A DNA stretch of 64,000 bases from NCBI GenBank assembly GCA_030063045.1, contig JAQSEB010000023.1, positions 310,001-374,000 on the forward strand, given 5' to 3'. Within the stretch, counting starts at the first letter, position 1. Every line of letters starts with the position of its first letter. Below, in pieces: positions 10,688 to 22,615 of the stretch. Under the pieces are notes generated by a model that searched no databases, was not told the origin of the DNA, and saw nothing but the letters and a program-made list of their open reading frames with translations. The DNA is from Pratylenchus scribneri. Lineage: Eukaryota; Nematoda; Chromadorea; Rhabditida; Pratylenchidae. Both the position numbers and the translations under genes were made by a program.

Positions 10688-10998
10688 CATGCTTTTGGCC
10701 ATAAATCGAGAAGGAAGCAACCAATTCAGAAAAGCCGTATACCATTTGAAAGCTCAAAATATTCTCTAAAAAGTGGCTAAATTAATTTATTTGAAAATTT
10801 TAAAGATTTTGTAAAATAAACGACTTTTCCTACTTTTCCTCGCAAGTTAGAAAATTCCGATTTATTAAACTCAAAGACAAATAACTTGTATAATTCTTAA
10901 AAGATTTCAAAACCTTTTTTAGAGGATATTTTTGGCTTTAAAATTCTATATCGCCTTCTCAGAAAAGCCAAGCCTCGCTGAGCTACGAGTAAAAAACT
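10688..10998. mobile_element. family 1 foldback MITE, full copy
   Basis: Left arm 'cttttggccataaatcgaga', right arm 'tatatcgccttctcagaaaa' plus 'gcctcgctgagctacgag'. It starts an unusual tandem series (next entry). Confidence 0.75.
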
Positions 10999-11575
10999 AA
11001 TGCAATTACTAAATCAGCAACATTCATTGAGTTTGAGACATTCAAAGACGAATAACTACTATTAAATGAAAAAAATGAAATTTCTAAAAATTTTAAGGCC
11101 ACTTTAAGAGTACCCTTTAGGCCTGCAATGAGGTTTTCTATCGCCTTCAAAGATTGGTTATTGCATTGCTGAGCTACGGGTCAAAAATTAATACAAGAAC
11201 ACAATTGAAGGCCCTCATTTAAAGACAAATAAATAAATTAAAAAGGTGAAATTCGTAAGAATTTTTTAGGCAATTTTTTAGAGAATACTTTAGGCTCTAA
11301 AAAGGTAAATTGTCTTTCCAGATTCTTTATTCCCTTATTATCGTATAGACCAAAAACTAATGGGGGTACTCAATCGATCGCAAACATTGGGTTTGAGATA
11401 TTCAAAGACGAATAACTTTGTTACAATAGTGAAATTCATTAATAATTTTAAGGCCATTTTTAGAGCATATTTTGTGCTTTAAATAGGTATATATAGCCTT
11501 CCAAATTTGGTTAACGCCTCGTTGAGCTATGGGTCAAAAACTAATGCGCGAACTCAATCGGCAGTACTTAATTGT
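10999..11575. repeat. tandem series of family 1 right-arm segments
   Basis: Three further right halves follow the 10688-10998 element at about 170-180 bp spacing. Each reads in order 'gagttt/gggtttgagatattcaa', 'agacgaataact', 'aattttaaggccac/atttt', 'tatcgccttc..gattggtta' and 'gagctacgggtcaaaaa'. The element's right half has become a local satellite. Confidence 0.75.
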
Positions 11576-12115
11576 CTTCTCCTTCAATTAATCCCCTACC
11601 CGGAAAAGGGGATGATGGCGCCAATTTGTAAATATGTCCAAATATGTATATTTTATGCCAAACTTATGGTTTGGCTTCCCTTCTAAAAATATGGCCATTC
11701 CTTCCATTTTGTCGTCAATGATGATGATGATGCCCCATCTGCTTCTCCCTCCCACTTTCGTCTCCCTTTTGTCCACCCCGCCAGCGGAATTTGTGGCTTT
11801 GGTGTCCTTTGGGGCCAATTCCTTCACATCCATTTTCCCCTTCTCCTTCTTTTGCCATTTTCTTGCCCCTTCTCTTTTGCTTGTGTCCAATTCCCCAGTG
11901 TCAGTGGCCCAATGGCCATATTTCGCTGCTGAAGCCGCCTCCATTTTCCCACCAACCCAACCGACCATTCTCCCTTACTTCTTTTCTGCAAATATCAACT
12001 CACATTTTTACCCCCCAACTTTCCCCCTAGTTAACCCTCACCCCAACAAATTCGGCCTTTGCATAATTCTTTCCCCTTAACCCAGCGAAATTTGAGCCCA
12101 ATTTGCGCGCCTTCC
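11576..12115. other. pyrimidine-rich spacer, no gene seen
   Basis: Open frames on both strands reflect C+T bias (for example 11634-12080) and have no recognisable domain. Confidence 0.5.
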
Positions 12116-12116
12116 T

Positions 12117-12660
12117 CTTCTTTTCCTATTCCCTTTTTGTATTCAAATTTGCGCATCTTTTTCGCCAACTTTTTCCGGTACTTATCCCTTATTAGAGTCA
12201 ACCCTAAATTTCGCCCAAATTAGTCAAAGATTTTAATAAGCCCTAAAACAGTATTTTGCCCCTTCTTTCCTATTCCTTCAAATTTGCGCATCTTTTTCGC
12301 CAACTTTTTTCGGTACTTATTCCCTAAAAGTCTTCCAATTTTCTTCTAAAATTAGTTATAAGATTCTAATAAGCCTTAAAACAATATTTTCCTATCATTT
12401 TAGGATTATATGGAAAACAAAAAAAAAAACAAAAATTTCAAAAATTTTAATTTTTTTTCAAAATTTGCTGATAGATAATCGATAAGTAAACATTTCCCCT
12501 TTCTTCTAAAATTAGTCAAAGATTCTAATAAACTTTAAAAACAGTATTTTCCCGCATTATTTTAAAATCATAAATGAAAAATTAAAAATTTCAAAATATT
12601 TTTTTTAAAAACTTCTGGCAGATAATCGATAACTTTTCCCACCAAATTTATTTTCGAGCC
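12117..12660. repeat. diverged tandem repeats, about 140 bp
   Basis: 'caaatttgcgcatctttttc' plus 'gccaactttttncggtactt' occurs twice (from 12147 and 12277). 'gattntaataagcc.taaaacagtatttt' occurs three times (about 12230, 12360, 12510). The last unit is degraded to AT-rich DNA. Confidence 0.7.
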
Positions 12661-13315
12661 AAAAATTATTTATCCAATAGGCTGCATCCACACAAAATTA
12701 GGCTAATTTTCCCCTCCTCATCAAAAATAAATATTTGCCAATTTCACCCAAAAAATTCATTTTTTCCTTTAAAAATTTATATCCAATTTTTGGCAATTTT
12801 AACATTTTTTCTATAAAAATATTTTTTGAAATATTTTTTTACCATCCAATTTTTGCCAATTTGGCCCGAATATATTGAAGGGAATAAATTCACTTTTTTT
12901 GGCCGAATTTTCTCAATATTCCCTTTTGGCCATTCCGCCTCATTCTCCTATAATAAATATTTTCCACCCAAATCCCCCCCCCCCCCCCAAAAAAAAAAGT
13001 CCATAAAGCCATCATTTTCCACTGCAAAAAATGCGAAGAACAATTTTCCATTCCCTAAAAATTCCCTCAAAAAAAATATTTTCTTTTATGTAATTCCCGA
13101 ATGGCGAATAAATAAACACACAAAAAATAGGCCCTTCACTGATTTTTTATTCCCAAGCTTGGGACCAACTTTTGGACCCAATTTTTTTTCTGGCCATTTT
13201 CCTTCCTCTTTGCACATTCGCCTCTCTGGAAAATAAGCACATAAAAAAGCTGGGTCCAATAAAGCCGCCGCCCTCACCCCTTTCTGCAGCCTTGCGAAGG
13301 GGACTTTGAGCCTGA
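12661..13315. other. AT-rich spacer with homopolymers, no gene seen
   Basis: Contains a C-run followed by an A-run at about 12977-13000. I see no gene or recognisable repeat other than simple sequence. Confidence 0.5.
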
Positions 13316-13620
13316 TCCATTCTTTTGGCCATATCTCAGCGAGGCAATGACCAATTCGAGAAGGCGATACATCTTTTTAAAGCCCAAAGTGCACTCTAAA
13401 AAGTGGCCATATTAAATTTTTACGATTTAGACAATTAAAAAAGTTACATGTCTTTGAATGTAATAAACTCGAATTTTTGGGGGGAAAACTGCTTATTTTA
13501 CAAAATAATTTAAATTCCCAAAATTAGTTAAGCCAATTTTTAGAAGACATTTAGTGCTTTAAAATGGCATATCGCCTTCCAAAATTGGTTACTTCCTTGT
13601 TGAGCTATGGCCAAAATAAC
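13316..13620. mobile_element. family 1 foldback MITE, full copy
   Basis: Left arm 'attcttttggccatatctca', right arm 'ttgttgagctatggccaaaa'. Both arms are well preserved. Confidence 0.8.
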
Positions 13621-14077
13621 TGCACAGATATTGAAAAGTCCCATTTCTTGAACATTCGCTTCCACTCTTCTCTGAAAAAAGCACATAAAAAAGTTGAATG
13701 GGGGAATGGAATCCACTCATAAAGCCGCCGCTCTTTCTTTGCTCCAACTGAGAATCGCATCGATCGGCCGCGATGGTCGATGGATTGGCCACAACAAAAA
13801 ACACACTTTTTTGCGTTGGCCTTTGATTAGCCCCTTGGCCACAGCAGGGAAATTCCCCTTACAAAAAGGGAACAAACAAATTGTTGATTGCGTCAAGTGG
13901 AAGGAAATGGGAAAATACCTTCAAATTCAAATCCTTTCCAAAAATTATATGGGAAAATGGCCTCTTTTGATTAATTTTTGCCTTCAAATTCCTCCTACAA
14001 TTTATTGCATTTTGCACGCGCAAATTTCGTTGCTCCTTCCGAGTAGGGAATAATTGAGTATCATCGATTGAATATCC
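13621..14077. other. spacer, no gene accepted
   Basis: An open frame at 13694-14053 crosses this stretch but starts within sequence that repeats composition seen at 13086-13277. It has no family signature, so I leave it out. Confidence 0.45.
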
Positions 14078-14180
14078 GCATAGTTTTTTGGCAATATCTC
14101 AACAAGGAAACAACCAATTTGGGAAGGCGATATACCGTTTGAAAACCAAAAGTGCCCTCTAAAAAGTGGCTTTTTCTAAT
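14078..14180. mobile_element. family 1 MITE fragment (left arm only)
   Basis: 'ttttttggcaatatctcaac' through 'gtgccctctaaaaagtggct', with no matching right arm before the next element. Confidence 0.7.
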
Positions 14181-14264
14181 ATCTGAAAATTTGAAAAACG
14201 TTTACCGGAAATCGATCTTTTTCCCACTTCTCTCCCAAAATTGCCCATCTGCCCAATACCTAGA

Positions 14265-14572
14265 CCTTTATTTTGGTCATAGCTCAACAAGAAAACAACC
14301 AATTTTGGAATGCGATATACCATTTTAAAGCCTAAAGTCCTCTAAAAAGTGGCCTTATAACATTTTATTAAATCCAGCCTTTAAAAAATTCACATGTCTT
14401 TGAGTCCATTCAATCGGAATTTTTGGAGGAAAAGCCGCTTTTTTATAAAATTTTTAAATTTTCAAAAAAATTATTTAAGCCACTTTTCTGAGGACATTTT
14501 GAGTTTTTCAAATGGCATATAGCCTTACCGGATTAGTTAATCCCTTGTTGAGCTCTGGCCAAAAAAATGGCC
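14265..14572. mobile_element. family 1 foldback MITE, full copy
   Basis: Left arm with 'ggtcatagctcaacaagaaa', right arm with 'cccttgttgagctctggcca'. It lies about 0.5 kb upstream of the cassette B start. Confidence 0.8.
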
Positions 14573-15058
14573 CATTCGCCCATTTCAATTTCCCAACTTG
14601 CCTTCAATATTTGCCATTTATACCCTCCACTCCAATCCTCCCAATCCCCAAACTCATTTTTTCATTCAACCCAAAAACTGCCAATTGCAGCCATCTTTTT
14701 TTTTCTGGCCGTGAGAACGGCCCAAATCTCCTTCTCCCAAGCTTCATTTCCACCCTGCTTCCCAGTCAATCCCACAAATCTGCATTGGCCGCCTAAATTC
14801 CCGCCAATTCATTCTCCATTTTCGTCCATTTTTGTGTCCATTCAACCAACAAAAGGCTTCCAATTTTTTTGGCCTACTCCACAATTCTAAATCACCAAAG
14901 CCAAAAAAACAATTTTGGTGACCAAATCAACAACAAAAACACTGCCAAAAATCGGAGGAGAATGCCCCGTTGGCATGTCTCCTAATAAAAAAGGACGACG
15001 TGCCCGCAAAAATGGGCAAAATTCAGCGGTGAATGGCCCCGGAAGGCCACCACCCACA

Positions 15059-17915
15059 ATGGCATTGGCCCTCCTTTCGGCCTCCCTATTTTGTGCCTTT
15101 TTATTCATTGTTTTACCACCAACTCGAGGCGCCAAATTGGATCAAAGTTTGGAGCCGGAAGACCCAGAAAAGATGGATTGGCTACTTCGAAGATTGGATA
15201 GAGACGAAATTGGACGGAAATTTGTTGATTCATCGTCTGAGTCGGCATCATCCGCTGAAGATGAATCATCATCGGGGGAAGAGGAGGCCAAAAGGAAAAG
15301 AGGCCCAAGAGCAACAAAAAACAATAATAAAATTAGTAAATTTGGTGATTTATTGGAGGAAGAGGCAAAGGAATATGAGGAGGATAGCCACAATGGATTA
15401 GTGCATCGAAGAAGCCATTCTGCCGGAGGAAATACCGAATTGGCGCAAAAGACGGAAAGCAAATTCAAAGTGGACCCCCGGCATCCAATTCACATCCTCT
15501 TCCCATTGCCCACGGATGAAGGCCGCAAAAATGAGAACCCGTTTGGGATCACCATATTGAAGGCGAAACCCGTTGTGGATGAGGTGAGATCAATGAGGGA
15601 ATGAAGGGGGGTTTTATAATCTAAAATTCATTTTATTTAAACCGGAATTTTTTAAACCATTAATTTTTAAACCGAATTTTTTTTTTATTAAATCATTCGG
15701 TTTTAAATCGAATTTTTTTATTAAACCATTGGGTTTTAAACCGAAACGTTTTTTTATTAAACCATGTCTTAAAAAACCGAAATTTTTATTAAACCGGTTA
15801 GTTTTTAAATCGAAATTTTTTATTAAACCGGTTAGTTTTTAAACCGAAAAAACTCTTTATTTTAAACCGGTTAGTTTTTAAACCGAAAAAACTCTTTATT
15901 TTAAACCGGTTAGTTTTTAAACTGAAACTTTTTAAACCATTAATTTACAAACAGAAAGTGAATTTTGAACCGAAACATTTTTATTAAACCGTTGTTAATT
16001 TTAAACCGACAATTTAAACCGAAATTAATTTTAATCGAATCGAATATATTCAGGCAGTGGAGGAGGTCTATCGACGTCAGCTGGTGCCCCCAAATTCATT
16101 GAGTATCCATTTCGAGGATTCCATGCTTTCGGATGCGCATGGCCCAAATGTGGCCATCAACCAATTGGTGGACAACCAACTGGACTGCATCATTGGCTAT
16201 GCATTTGTTTATGCGTTGGCTCCGGTGGCCAGAATGAGTCCATTTTGGCGAGACAAAGACTCTAATGGGATACCGGTGATCACATCCGTTGGCCTGACAT
16301 CAAATTTGGGTGAGAATTGAATCTGAAGGGGATGGGGCGGAGTCGGAATAGGCGAACCATACTGCTTGAAAAGCTGCTTAAATTTTTGGCCCATATCTCA
16401 ATGAGACAATATCCAATCTTAGGAAGCGATTTACCATTTGAAAGGCCGGAGTTTACTCTACAAAGTGATTAAATAAATTCTGAAATAATTTCGTTAAAAT
16501 ATAAATTTATCCTAATAAAACTTGAGCTTGAGTTTTTCCTTCAAATCATAATTTTCAAACCACTAATATTTGTAAATAATCTGATATAAAAATAATAATT
16601 AATAAAATGTTACCAGAAGAAAGTTAGGCCTTTCGAAAGGTATGAAGCATTCAAAGATTGGCTTTCGCCTCTTTGAGTTATTGACCAAAAACTGAGGTAG
16701 GCATTCAAGCAGTATTCAATCATTTTTTGGGAGAATTAATTCATATAATCCAAAATATTATGCTATTTATGTTTGCAGATAATCGCCGTGAATACCAGCT
16801 GATGACCCGTATTTCCAGCCCATACAAAGTGGTGAAGGATGCGGTGATGGGATTTTTCGATGAAATGGGCTGGATTAAAAGTGCATACCTCTTCCATGAA
16901 CAACGTTGGTTTTTGGTGGTGGAAAGGGTGGAATATTTTATCAAATTCAATTCACGGATCCTAGTTCAAAATTGTTATTATAAAATAGGATGAAAATTGA
17001 ATTGAGAGCGTGAAAGAAAATAAAAGAAAAATAAATGAGAGAAAATGGGAATTGGTTTGATATTGACAAAGGAGCAGTACGTTCTGCTGGAAATATATTC
17101 ACGAAGAAGGCGGAATTATTCTAAGCGAAAACACAAAACAGGCGGAATTATTCTAAGCGAAAACACAAAACAGGCGGAATTATTCTAAGCGAAAACACAA
17201 AACAGGCGGAATTATTCTAAGTGAAAACACAAAACAGGCGGAATTATTCTAAGCGAAAACACAAAACAGGCGGAATTATTCTAAGCGAAAACACAAAACA
17301 GGCGGAATTATTCTAAGCGAAAACACAAAACAGGCGGAATTATTCTAAACGAAAACACAAAACAGGCGGAATTATTCTAAGCGAAAACACAAAACAGGCG
17401 GAATTTATTTACACCAAAATGTGTTTTATTAGTACCTCTATCAGACCAATTCCCCTTTTCTCTCAATTATTGCTTATCTTAATTTTCTTATTTTTCCTAC
17501 CAATTTTCTTGCCATTTTTAATCTTACAGTAATTGAATGAGTCCATTTCCATTCTATAATACTGTATATATGTCGTAGGAGATAGCTTTAGGCAAATTCT
17601 ACGGAAATGACCGATTTTATATAAAAATTTACCGCACCAGAAATATGTATTAATTATTTTTTTATATTTTCAGGATACGATGCTACCAATCCAAGGTGCC
17701 ATTCCTCCTCCATTTATTTCCTTCAATGGTTACCAATTTTCCCCTCCATCATTTAAGCATTCCTTACGGTGAATGTTACCTGTTGATGGCTTCCGTCCAA
17801 CCGCATTTGTATCGGGCCAATCGAATGGAGCATAATTATTTTATGTTCAATGAACTCAATTATGATCATAAACGAATGAATGATAATTTGAAAAAGGCAA
17901 GCGAGCTCAGCAATG
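15059..17915 (+). CDS. receptor guanylate cyclase, alternative ligand-binding cassette B
   Basis: Four exons: 15059-15583, 16054-16309, 16779-16908, 17674-17915; 1153 nt, 384 codons plus 1 nt. The start at 15059 gives a signal peptide (MALALLSASLFCAFLFIVL); an in-frame ATG at 14975 would add 28 residues. About 100 acidic and Ser-rich residues separate the signal peptide from the ANF-receptor domain (IHILFPLPTDE..KAKPVVDEAVEEVYRR). Exon 2 carries the [18 protein letters not shown] block, equivalent to GPxCDY.. in cassette A but without the cysteine. Exon 4 has GECYLLMASVQPHLY, equivalent to [14 protein letters not shown] of cassette D. The final donor 'aatg|gtcag' is phase 1, matching 30963; the spliced receptor would be 1381 aa. 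No trunk follows before cassette C. All internal junctions keep frame. Confidence 0.78.
15610..16045. repeat. degenerate array of AAACCGGTTAGTTTTTAAACCGAAA-type units
   Basis: Cassette B intron 1 consists largely of alternating 'ttaaacc' and 'aaccgaaa' blocks. A near-perfect stretch at about 15795-15925 has units of roughly 40-50 bp containing 'aaaccggttagtttttaaac', itself partly palindromic. Confidence 0.75.
16383..16690. mobile_element. family 1 foldback MITE in cassette B intron 2
   Basis: Left arm 'ttttggcccatatctcaatg' and right arm with 'aaaggtatgaagcattcaaa' and 'tttgagttattgaccaaaaa'. More diverged than most copies. Confidence 0.65.
17108..17408 (+). repeat. 32-bp minisatellite array, about 9 copies
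   Basis: The unit is 'caggcggaattattctaagc' followed by 'gaaaacacaaaa' (32 bp), nearly invariant. It lies in cassette B intron 3. The same unit forms arrays at 25769-26176, 37496-38752 and, inverted, from 63716 to the window end. Confidence 0.97.
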
Positions 17916-20100
17916 GTCAGTCTTTTGAATAGAAATATTAATTTTAAATGCAAAAAGACGCTAAAAAATGTTTGCAAAAAATTTGGCAAAAAATGATTAA
18001 AATAAATAATATTCTGCTGCTCAGTCAAATCGAAAATTTAGGATTGAAAATGATCACCAATTTATGCAAAAAATGTAAAAAATTTGGCAAAAATTTCGAA
18101 AAAAAATTTAAATTAAAATAAAATAAAATTGAAAATTGGAGTCCGTGATCAAAATAAAACAGATCCAACCAAATTCTACTTTTAATCCTCTCCAGCGGAT
18201 ATTCATATTCAGTCAGCTCGTCACATTACTTCCGGTTTCACTTTTTTCTATTCAATTCCAATTTGAAATGCAAAACGCTAAAAATAGCCTATCAACATTG
18301 CCCAAAAAGAGTTAAAATAAAATATTCTGATCAACTTGATTATTGCTGATCAGCGATCATATGAATAAATAAAACTAATCCATTAAAATTATACCTTTAC
18401 ATTAATATAATACCCCAGCGGATTATTCCGCCATTTCAACATTCTTCCATTTGTTTATTTTCTACCCAATTCCAAATCGGGACAAAACAACACAAAAAGA
18501 ACATCAATAAACAGCTGTTTTGGCTGCTTTTTGCCCCTTCCTTTCATCATCCGACATTCCATTCCCATCGACTCACCGCCATTCTCCCCTCCGGGGTTCG
18601 ATCCCCTTTTTTTGCCTTTTTACTATATTTTTGCCGATTTTTCCTTTTCTTAATTTTTTTCAGCCACATTTTCATTCCCTTCCCTAAAAACTTGATTGCA
18701 TCCCAAAATCCATTAAATTTAAAATTAAATATTTAAATTTATTTTTTTTTGGCTCTTTGCAAAATAAAATGGAATAAATTATAATAAATGGCCAAAAATG
18801 ATATTAAATGGAATTTTTTGCAAACAAAATAATTTTTAATGGCCATTAAAATGAAATTTTTAAATGTATATATAAATTTATGCTTTCTTTTATGGATCCA
18901 TTTGTTTTTTTTTGTCCATATATTTTTGCGCCAATTCCTTCCCCTTTTCATTCCCCCTCCTCCAACCCGTGTGTTGATGATGCAAATTCTGCTGGCTGGG
19001 CCAAATGGCCTCTGCCCCCCCCCCCACCACATTTTTTTCCTATTTTTTCGTCCATATTTTTGTTCGCCATCCGACATTTTCTTTGCCATCTTTCTCCTCC
19101 ATTTTCCTTCCATTGGCCCCTCTAGTTTTGTCCTAATAAGCCTCCCATTGCTTCCCGCATTTTTCCTTCCTCCTAGGCCATCCTCCATTTCCGTTGCATT
19201 CTTCCCCTCATTTTTGGGTGGAGGCTGGAGGGGAATGTGAAATCCGATGCGCGGCAACCTCTGAACCCCCTGATGAGGAAAAAAGGACGAAAACCCCAAA
19301 GGCAAAAAGGACGAAAAGAAACCATGAAAACCCCCAGTGGGTGGAGGGTTTTCCCTTTTAGTCAATTCCCCTTCGACAATTGGAATTGGGAGGAATTGCG
19401 ACAAAAGTACAGAGGGGAATGTCCCCTTCCCAGCTCGGTTGGGTGCAAATTAATGAATTTTTGATTGGGGTTCAAGCCGCCCCGGAAAGGGAAGGCGAAG
19501 GAAAAGCGTCGGAGGGGAAGGCGGCCATAAAAGGGGAAAGGCAAGGCATCCAGACTCACTCCATTTCTTTCTTCTTCCAACCTTCCATCATTTTTGCCTC
19601 GTGCATTCGGCGTTGGCGGGAGCCTTGGCCTTGTTTCAACCGAATTCACCCTTTGCCATTTTCCTTGGGCTTTTCCTTGAGGCCAAATTAATTCCACCTC
19701 CTTCCGGTAGGATGCTCTCTCTTCAGCCCTCCAATTCGCAATGGAAGAATTGGTGGAATTTTCGAATTTGCTTCAAATTCCAATTTTCATTTCGGCCTCC
19801 TTCCTCCCCCAATAAACTAATTGTTTTCCCCAATCCAAATGCTTCTTCGCCCCTTTCCATTTTTTCGTTTATTTTTGGCTACCGCCTCTCTTGCCGCTTC
19901 GCTGCAATAAAATTTGTGCTCCTTTGCCCCCTCTCCGCTCCACTCAATTCTGCCCCCCTACTCCCATTTCCAACCAAATACGGCTGTGGCTGGCAATAGG
20001 GGAAGGAATGGATTAGAATACGAAAGGGGGAAGATGGCCATCATTGATGCCATTGGGAGGAATGAAGGAAGAAACAAAGAGAATAGAAGGAAGGGAAGGA
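17916..20100. other. spacer after cassette B, no gene seen
   Basis: AT-rich to 18800, then pyrimidine-rich with C-runs (for example 19017-19024). Long open frames on both strands at 18739-20260 overlap each other and reflect base bias. I found no domain, splice pairing or similarity to the cassettes. Confidence 0.55.
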
Positions 20101-20105
20101 ATGGG

Positions 20106-21110
20106 AATGGCTGGATTGGAACAGGGAAGCTAGGCGCTAGGCCCCATCCACTCTCGAGAAAAAGAAGAGGGAGACCAAGAAGAGGGCCAACCAAGAAAGC
20201 GAAGGCGAAGGAGGCTGTGGCCGATAAGCCGTAAGGCATTGGGCCAACGGCCAAAAACACACAAGGAACTCCTTGCTGGGCTTTTTTTGCATTTTTCTAT
20301 TGGCCCAAACTTTGGCCACCCATCCCATCTCATTTAAATCCATCGAATGATTTGGTTTAAAATGAATCCACCTTAAAATCACTACCCCCAAAAATCTCTA
20401 CAACCCAAAATCCCTACATTCTAAATCTCTAGAATGGCTGGATTGGAGCAGGGAGGCTAGGCCCCAACCCCCTATCCACTCTCTCGAGAAGAGAAGCCAA
20501 GAAGAAGAGGGGCCAAGCAAAACGGAAAGGAAGGCTCCTGGCCGATAAGCCCTGCAAAGCCTCCTTCTTTGGAAGGAAATAAGGAGGGGAGACGGAAGAT
20601 TGGGCCAACGGCCAAAAACACACACAAGGAACTCCTTCCTGGGCTTTTTTTTGCATTTTTCTATTGGCCAAATTTTGGCCACCCATCCCATCTCATTTAA
20701 ATCCATCGAATGATTTGGTTTAAAATGAATCCACGTTAAAATCACTACACCCAAAAATCTCTACACCCAAAAATCCCTACATTTAAAATCGCTGGAATGG
20801 CTGGATTGGAGCAGGGGCTAGGCCCTATCCACTCTCGAGAAGAGAAGCCAAGAAAGGGAAAGAAGGAAGGCTGTGGCCGATAAGCCCTGCAAGAATCCCT
20901 CGCTTATTTGGAAGGAAATAGAGGAGGCGGAAGATTGGGCCAACGGCCAAAAACACACAAGGAATTCCTTCCTGGGCTTTTTTTGCATCTTACCACATTG
21001 GCCAAACTTTGGCCACCCATCCCACTTAATCATTTCATTGGTTCGGTTTTTAAAATGGGTTTACCTTAAAATTTCTGCACCCAAATGCCTAAGTTCAAAA
21101 TCTCTACATG
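20106..21110. repeat. three tandem copies of a unit of about 330-360 bp
   Basis: Each unit runs 'aatggctggattggancagg', 'ccactctcgagaa', 'tggccgataagcc', 'attgggccaacggccaaaaa' + 'cacacaaggaa', 'gggctttttttgcat', 'ttggccacccatccca', then 'cccaaaaatctctaca'. Copies start at about 20106, 20431 and 20791. The third is shorter. Apparent reading frames across them are not conserved in frame. Confidence 0.88.
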
Positions 21111-21600
21111 GAAAATATTGGTTTTTAGAGCTAAATCCTTATCCTTTAAGCTTTCCCTGACAATAAATCCCATGTTCTGAGACCTTAAAGCTTATACTCA
21201 TTAGCTTTAAATTTTCGACTTGTTTGACCTTTTAAATGGATCCATCCCAAAATCTCTGCACCCAGAATCCCTACAGGGAAAAGTTGAATTTTTAGGCTTG
21301 AGCTAAAGCCGTAAAAGGTTAACCTTAAACCTGGCCCTAATATCCATGCTCTGAGACCTTTAGGCTTATAAATCTTTAGCTTAAGATTATTGATTGGTTT
21401 AGCTTTTTAAATCGATCTGTCCCAAATTTCTGCACCCCAAATCCCTACAAATATAAATCGTATTTTTTAAACTAATAAGGCCTTAAAGACTTAACTTTAA
21501 ACCTGACCGTAAAAATCATGATCCGTAGTCAGCTTACTCCTTATTGTTAGCTTTTAGGGATTTTGGGTATAGATATTTTGGGTTTACTCCCTTTGAAATA
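21111..21600. repeat. degenerate repeats derived from the end of the 20106-21110 unit
   Basis: 'tctctgcacccagaatccct' and 'tttctgcaccccaaatccct' occur at about 160-170 bp spacing, each followed by 'acaggg/aaata', then 'gctctgagaccttnagcttat'. These echo the last part of the unit described just upstream. Confidence 0.6.
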
Positions 21601-22376
21601 TTCTGATATGATGAAGCCCATTAAATATCCATTAAAAAAGGCCTATGTTCTAAAGCATTAACTTAAAATAAATAAATTTAAATCGATCCATTTTTGTGGC
21701 CGCCCCCGCTAAATTTCCACCCAAAATTCGTCTCCTCAATATTCTCGCCCATTTCAACCAGCCTCAATCTCCGCCACCCACACCCCACAAACACATCGAT
21801 TTGGGCCTCCTCCTCTCCATTTTTGGTTGGCCCCTCTAATCTCGGGCTGGCTGGTGGTGTTGGGCCCAAAACTCTCGCTATCCTTTTCCTTTTTCCCTTT
21901 CAATTCCGGCTGCCCCCAAAAAAATTCTCGGCTGCAATTGACTGACTCTGCCTGCTGCCCCCCCCCCTCCACCCCAATTTTCTACGCCTTTCGATTTTGT
22001 TCCTTCTTCTTTTAGGCCTTTTTCCCTTTTTCGTTCACCTGCAAATCGACGACACGAAATTGGCCTCCTCCAAATTTAGAGTGTTTGCTGATTTTGTTCC
22101 CTCTTCAATTTTCGTCCTTTTTTTGTAATTTGGTTGACTCGATTTTCCCCAGAAATTCGGTAATTTTCCTGCTCTGTCCAAAAAATGCCAAATGGTTTTT
22201 TCCCTAACTTTGGGGCCATTCCTTGAGGTTCCTTGGGGAAAACTCCTAATTGGCTACCGGAGGGAACGATCTAATTAGGCATTTGGGCAAAGGCAAGGGA
22301 AGAAGATTGCCACAGGCAAATTTCCCTTTCAAATTCCAATACCGATAGGAGACGGTATCGCCATTTCAGTACTTGA
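21601..22376. other. pyrimidine-rich spacer, no gene seen
   Basis: C+T-rich with a C-run at 21959-21967. No coding signal was accepted. Confidence 0.5.
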
Positions 22377-22615
22377 CTAATTCTTTTGTTTATATTTCAT
22401 CGAGGCAAAAGCCAATCTGGGAAGGCGATATAACTTTTTAAAGCCCAAAGTGTCCTATACAAAATGGCCATAATTACATTTTTTGGAATCTGAGATTTAA
22501 AAATGTTACTTTTTAGCCATATTTTAGAACACTTTTAGGGCTTTCGAATAGCATAAAGCCCACTTGAATTGGTTGCTTCCTTGTTGAGTTATGGCCAAAA
22601 GAGTGGCTAATAAAG
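22377..22615. mobile_element. family 1 foldback MITE, internally shortened
   Basis: Arms 'attcttttgtttatatttca' and 'ccttgttgagttatggccaa' are present, but the centre is about 70 bp shorter than in other copies. Confidence 0.7.

Noticed and set aside
17108..17408. Regular 32-bp repeats resembling a CRISPR array
   Set aside because: The units abut directly with no unique spacers, the DNA is clearly eukaryotic, and there are no cas genes. It is a minisatellite.
18739..20260. Several long frames that could be a gene between cassettes B and C
   Set aside because: The frames overlap on both strands, run into tandem repeats at 20106, and share nothing with known families.
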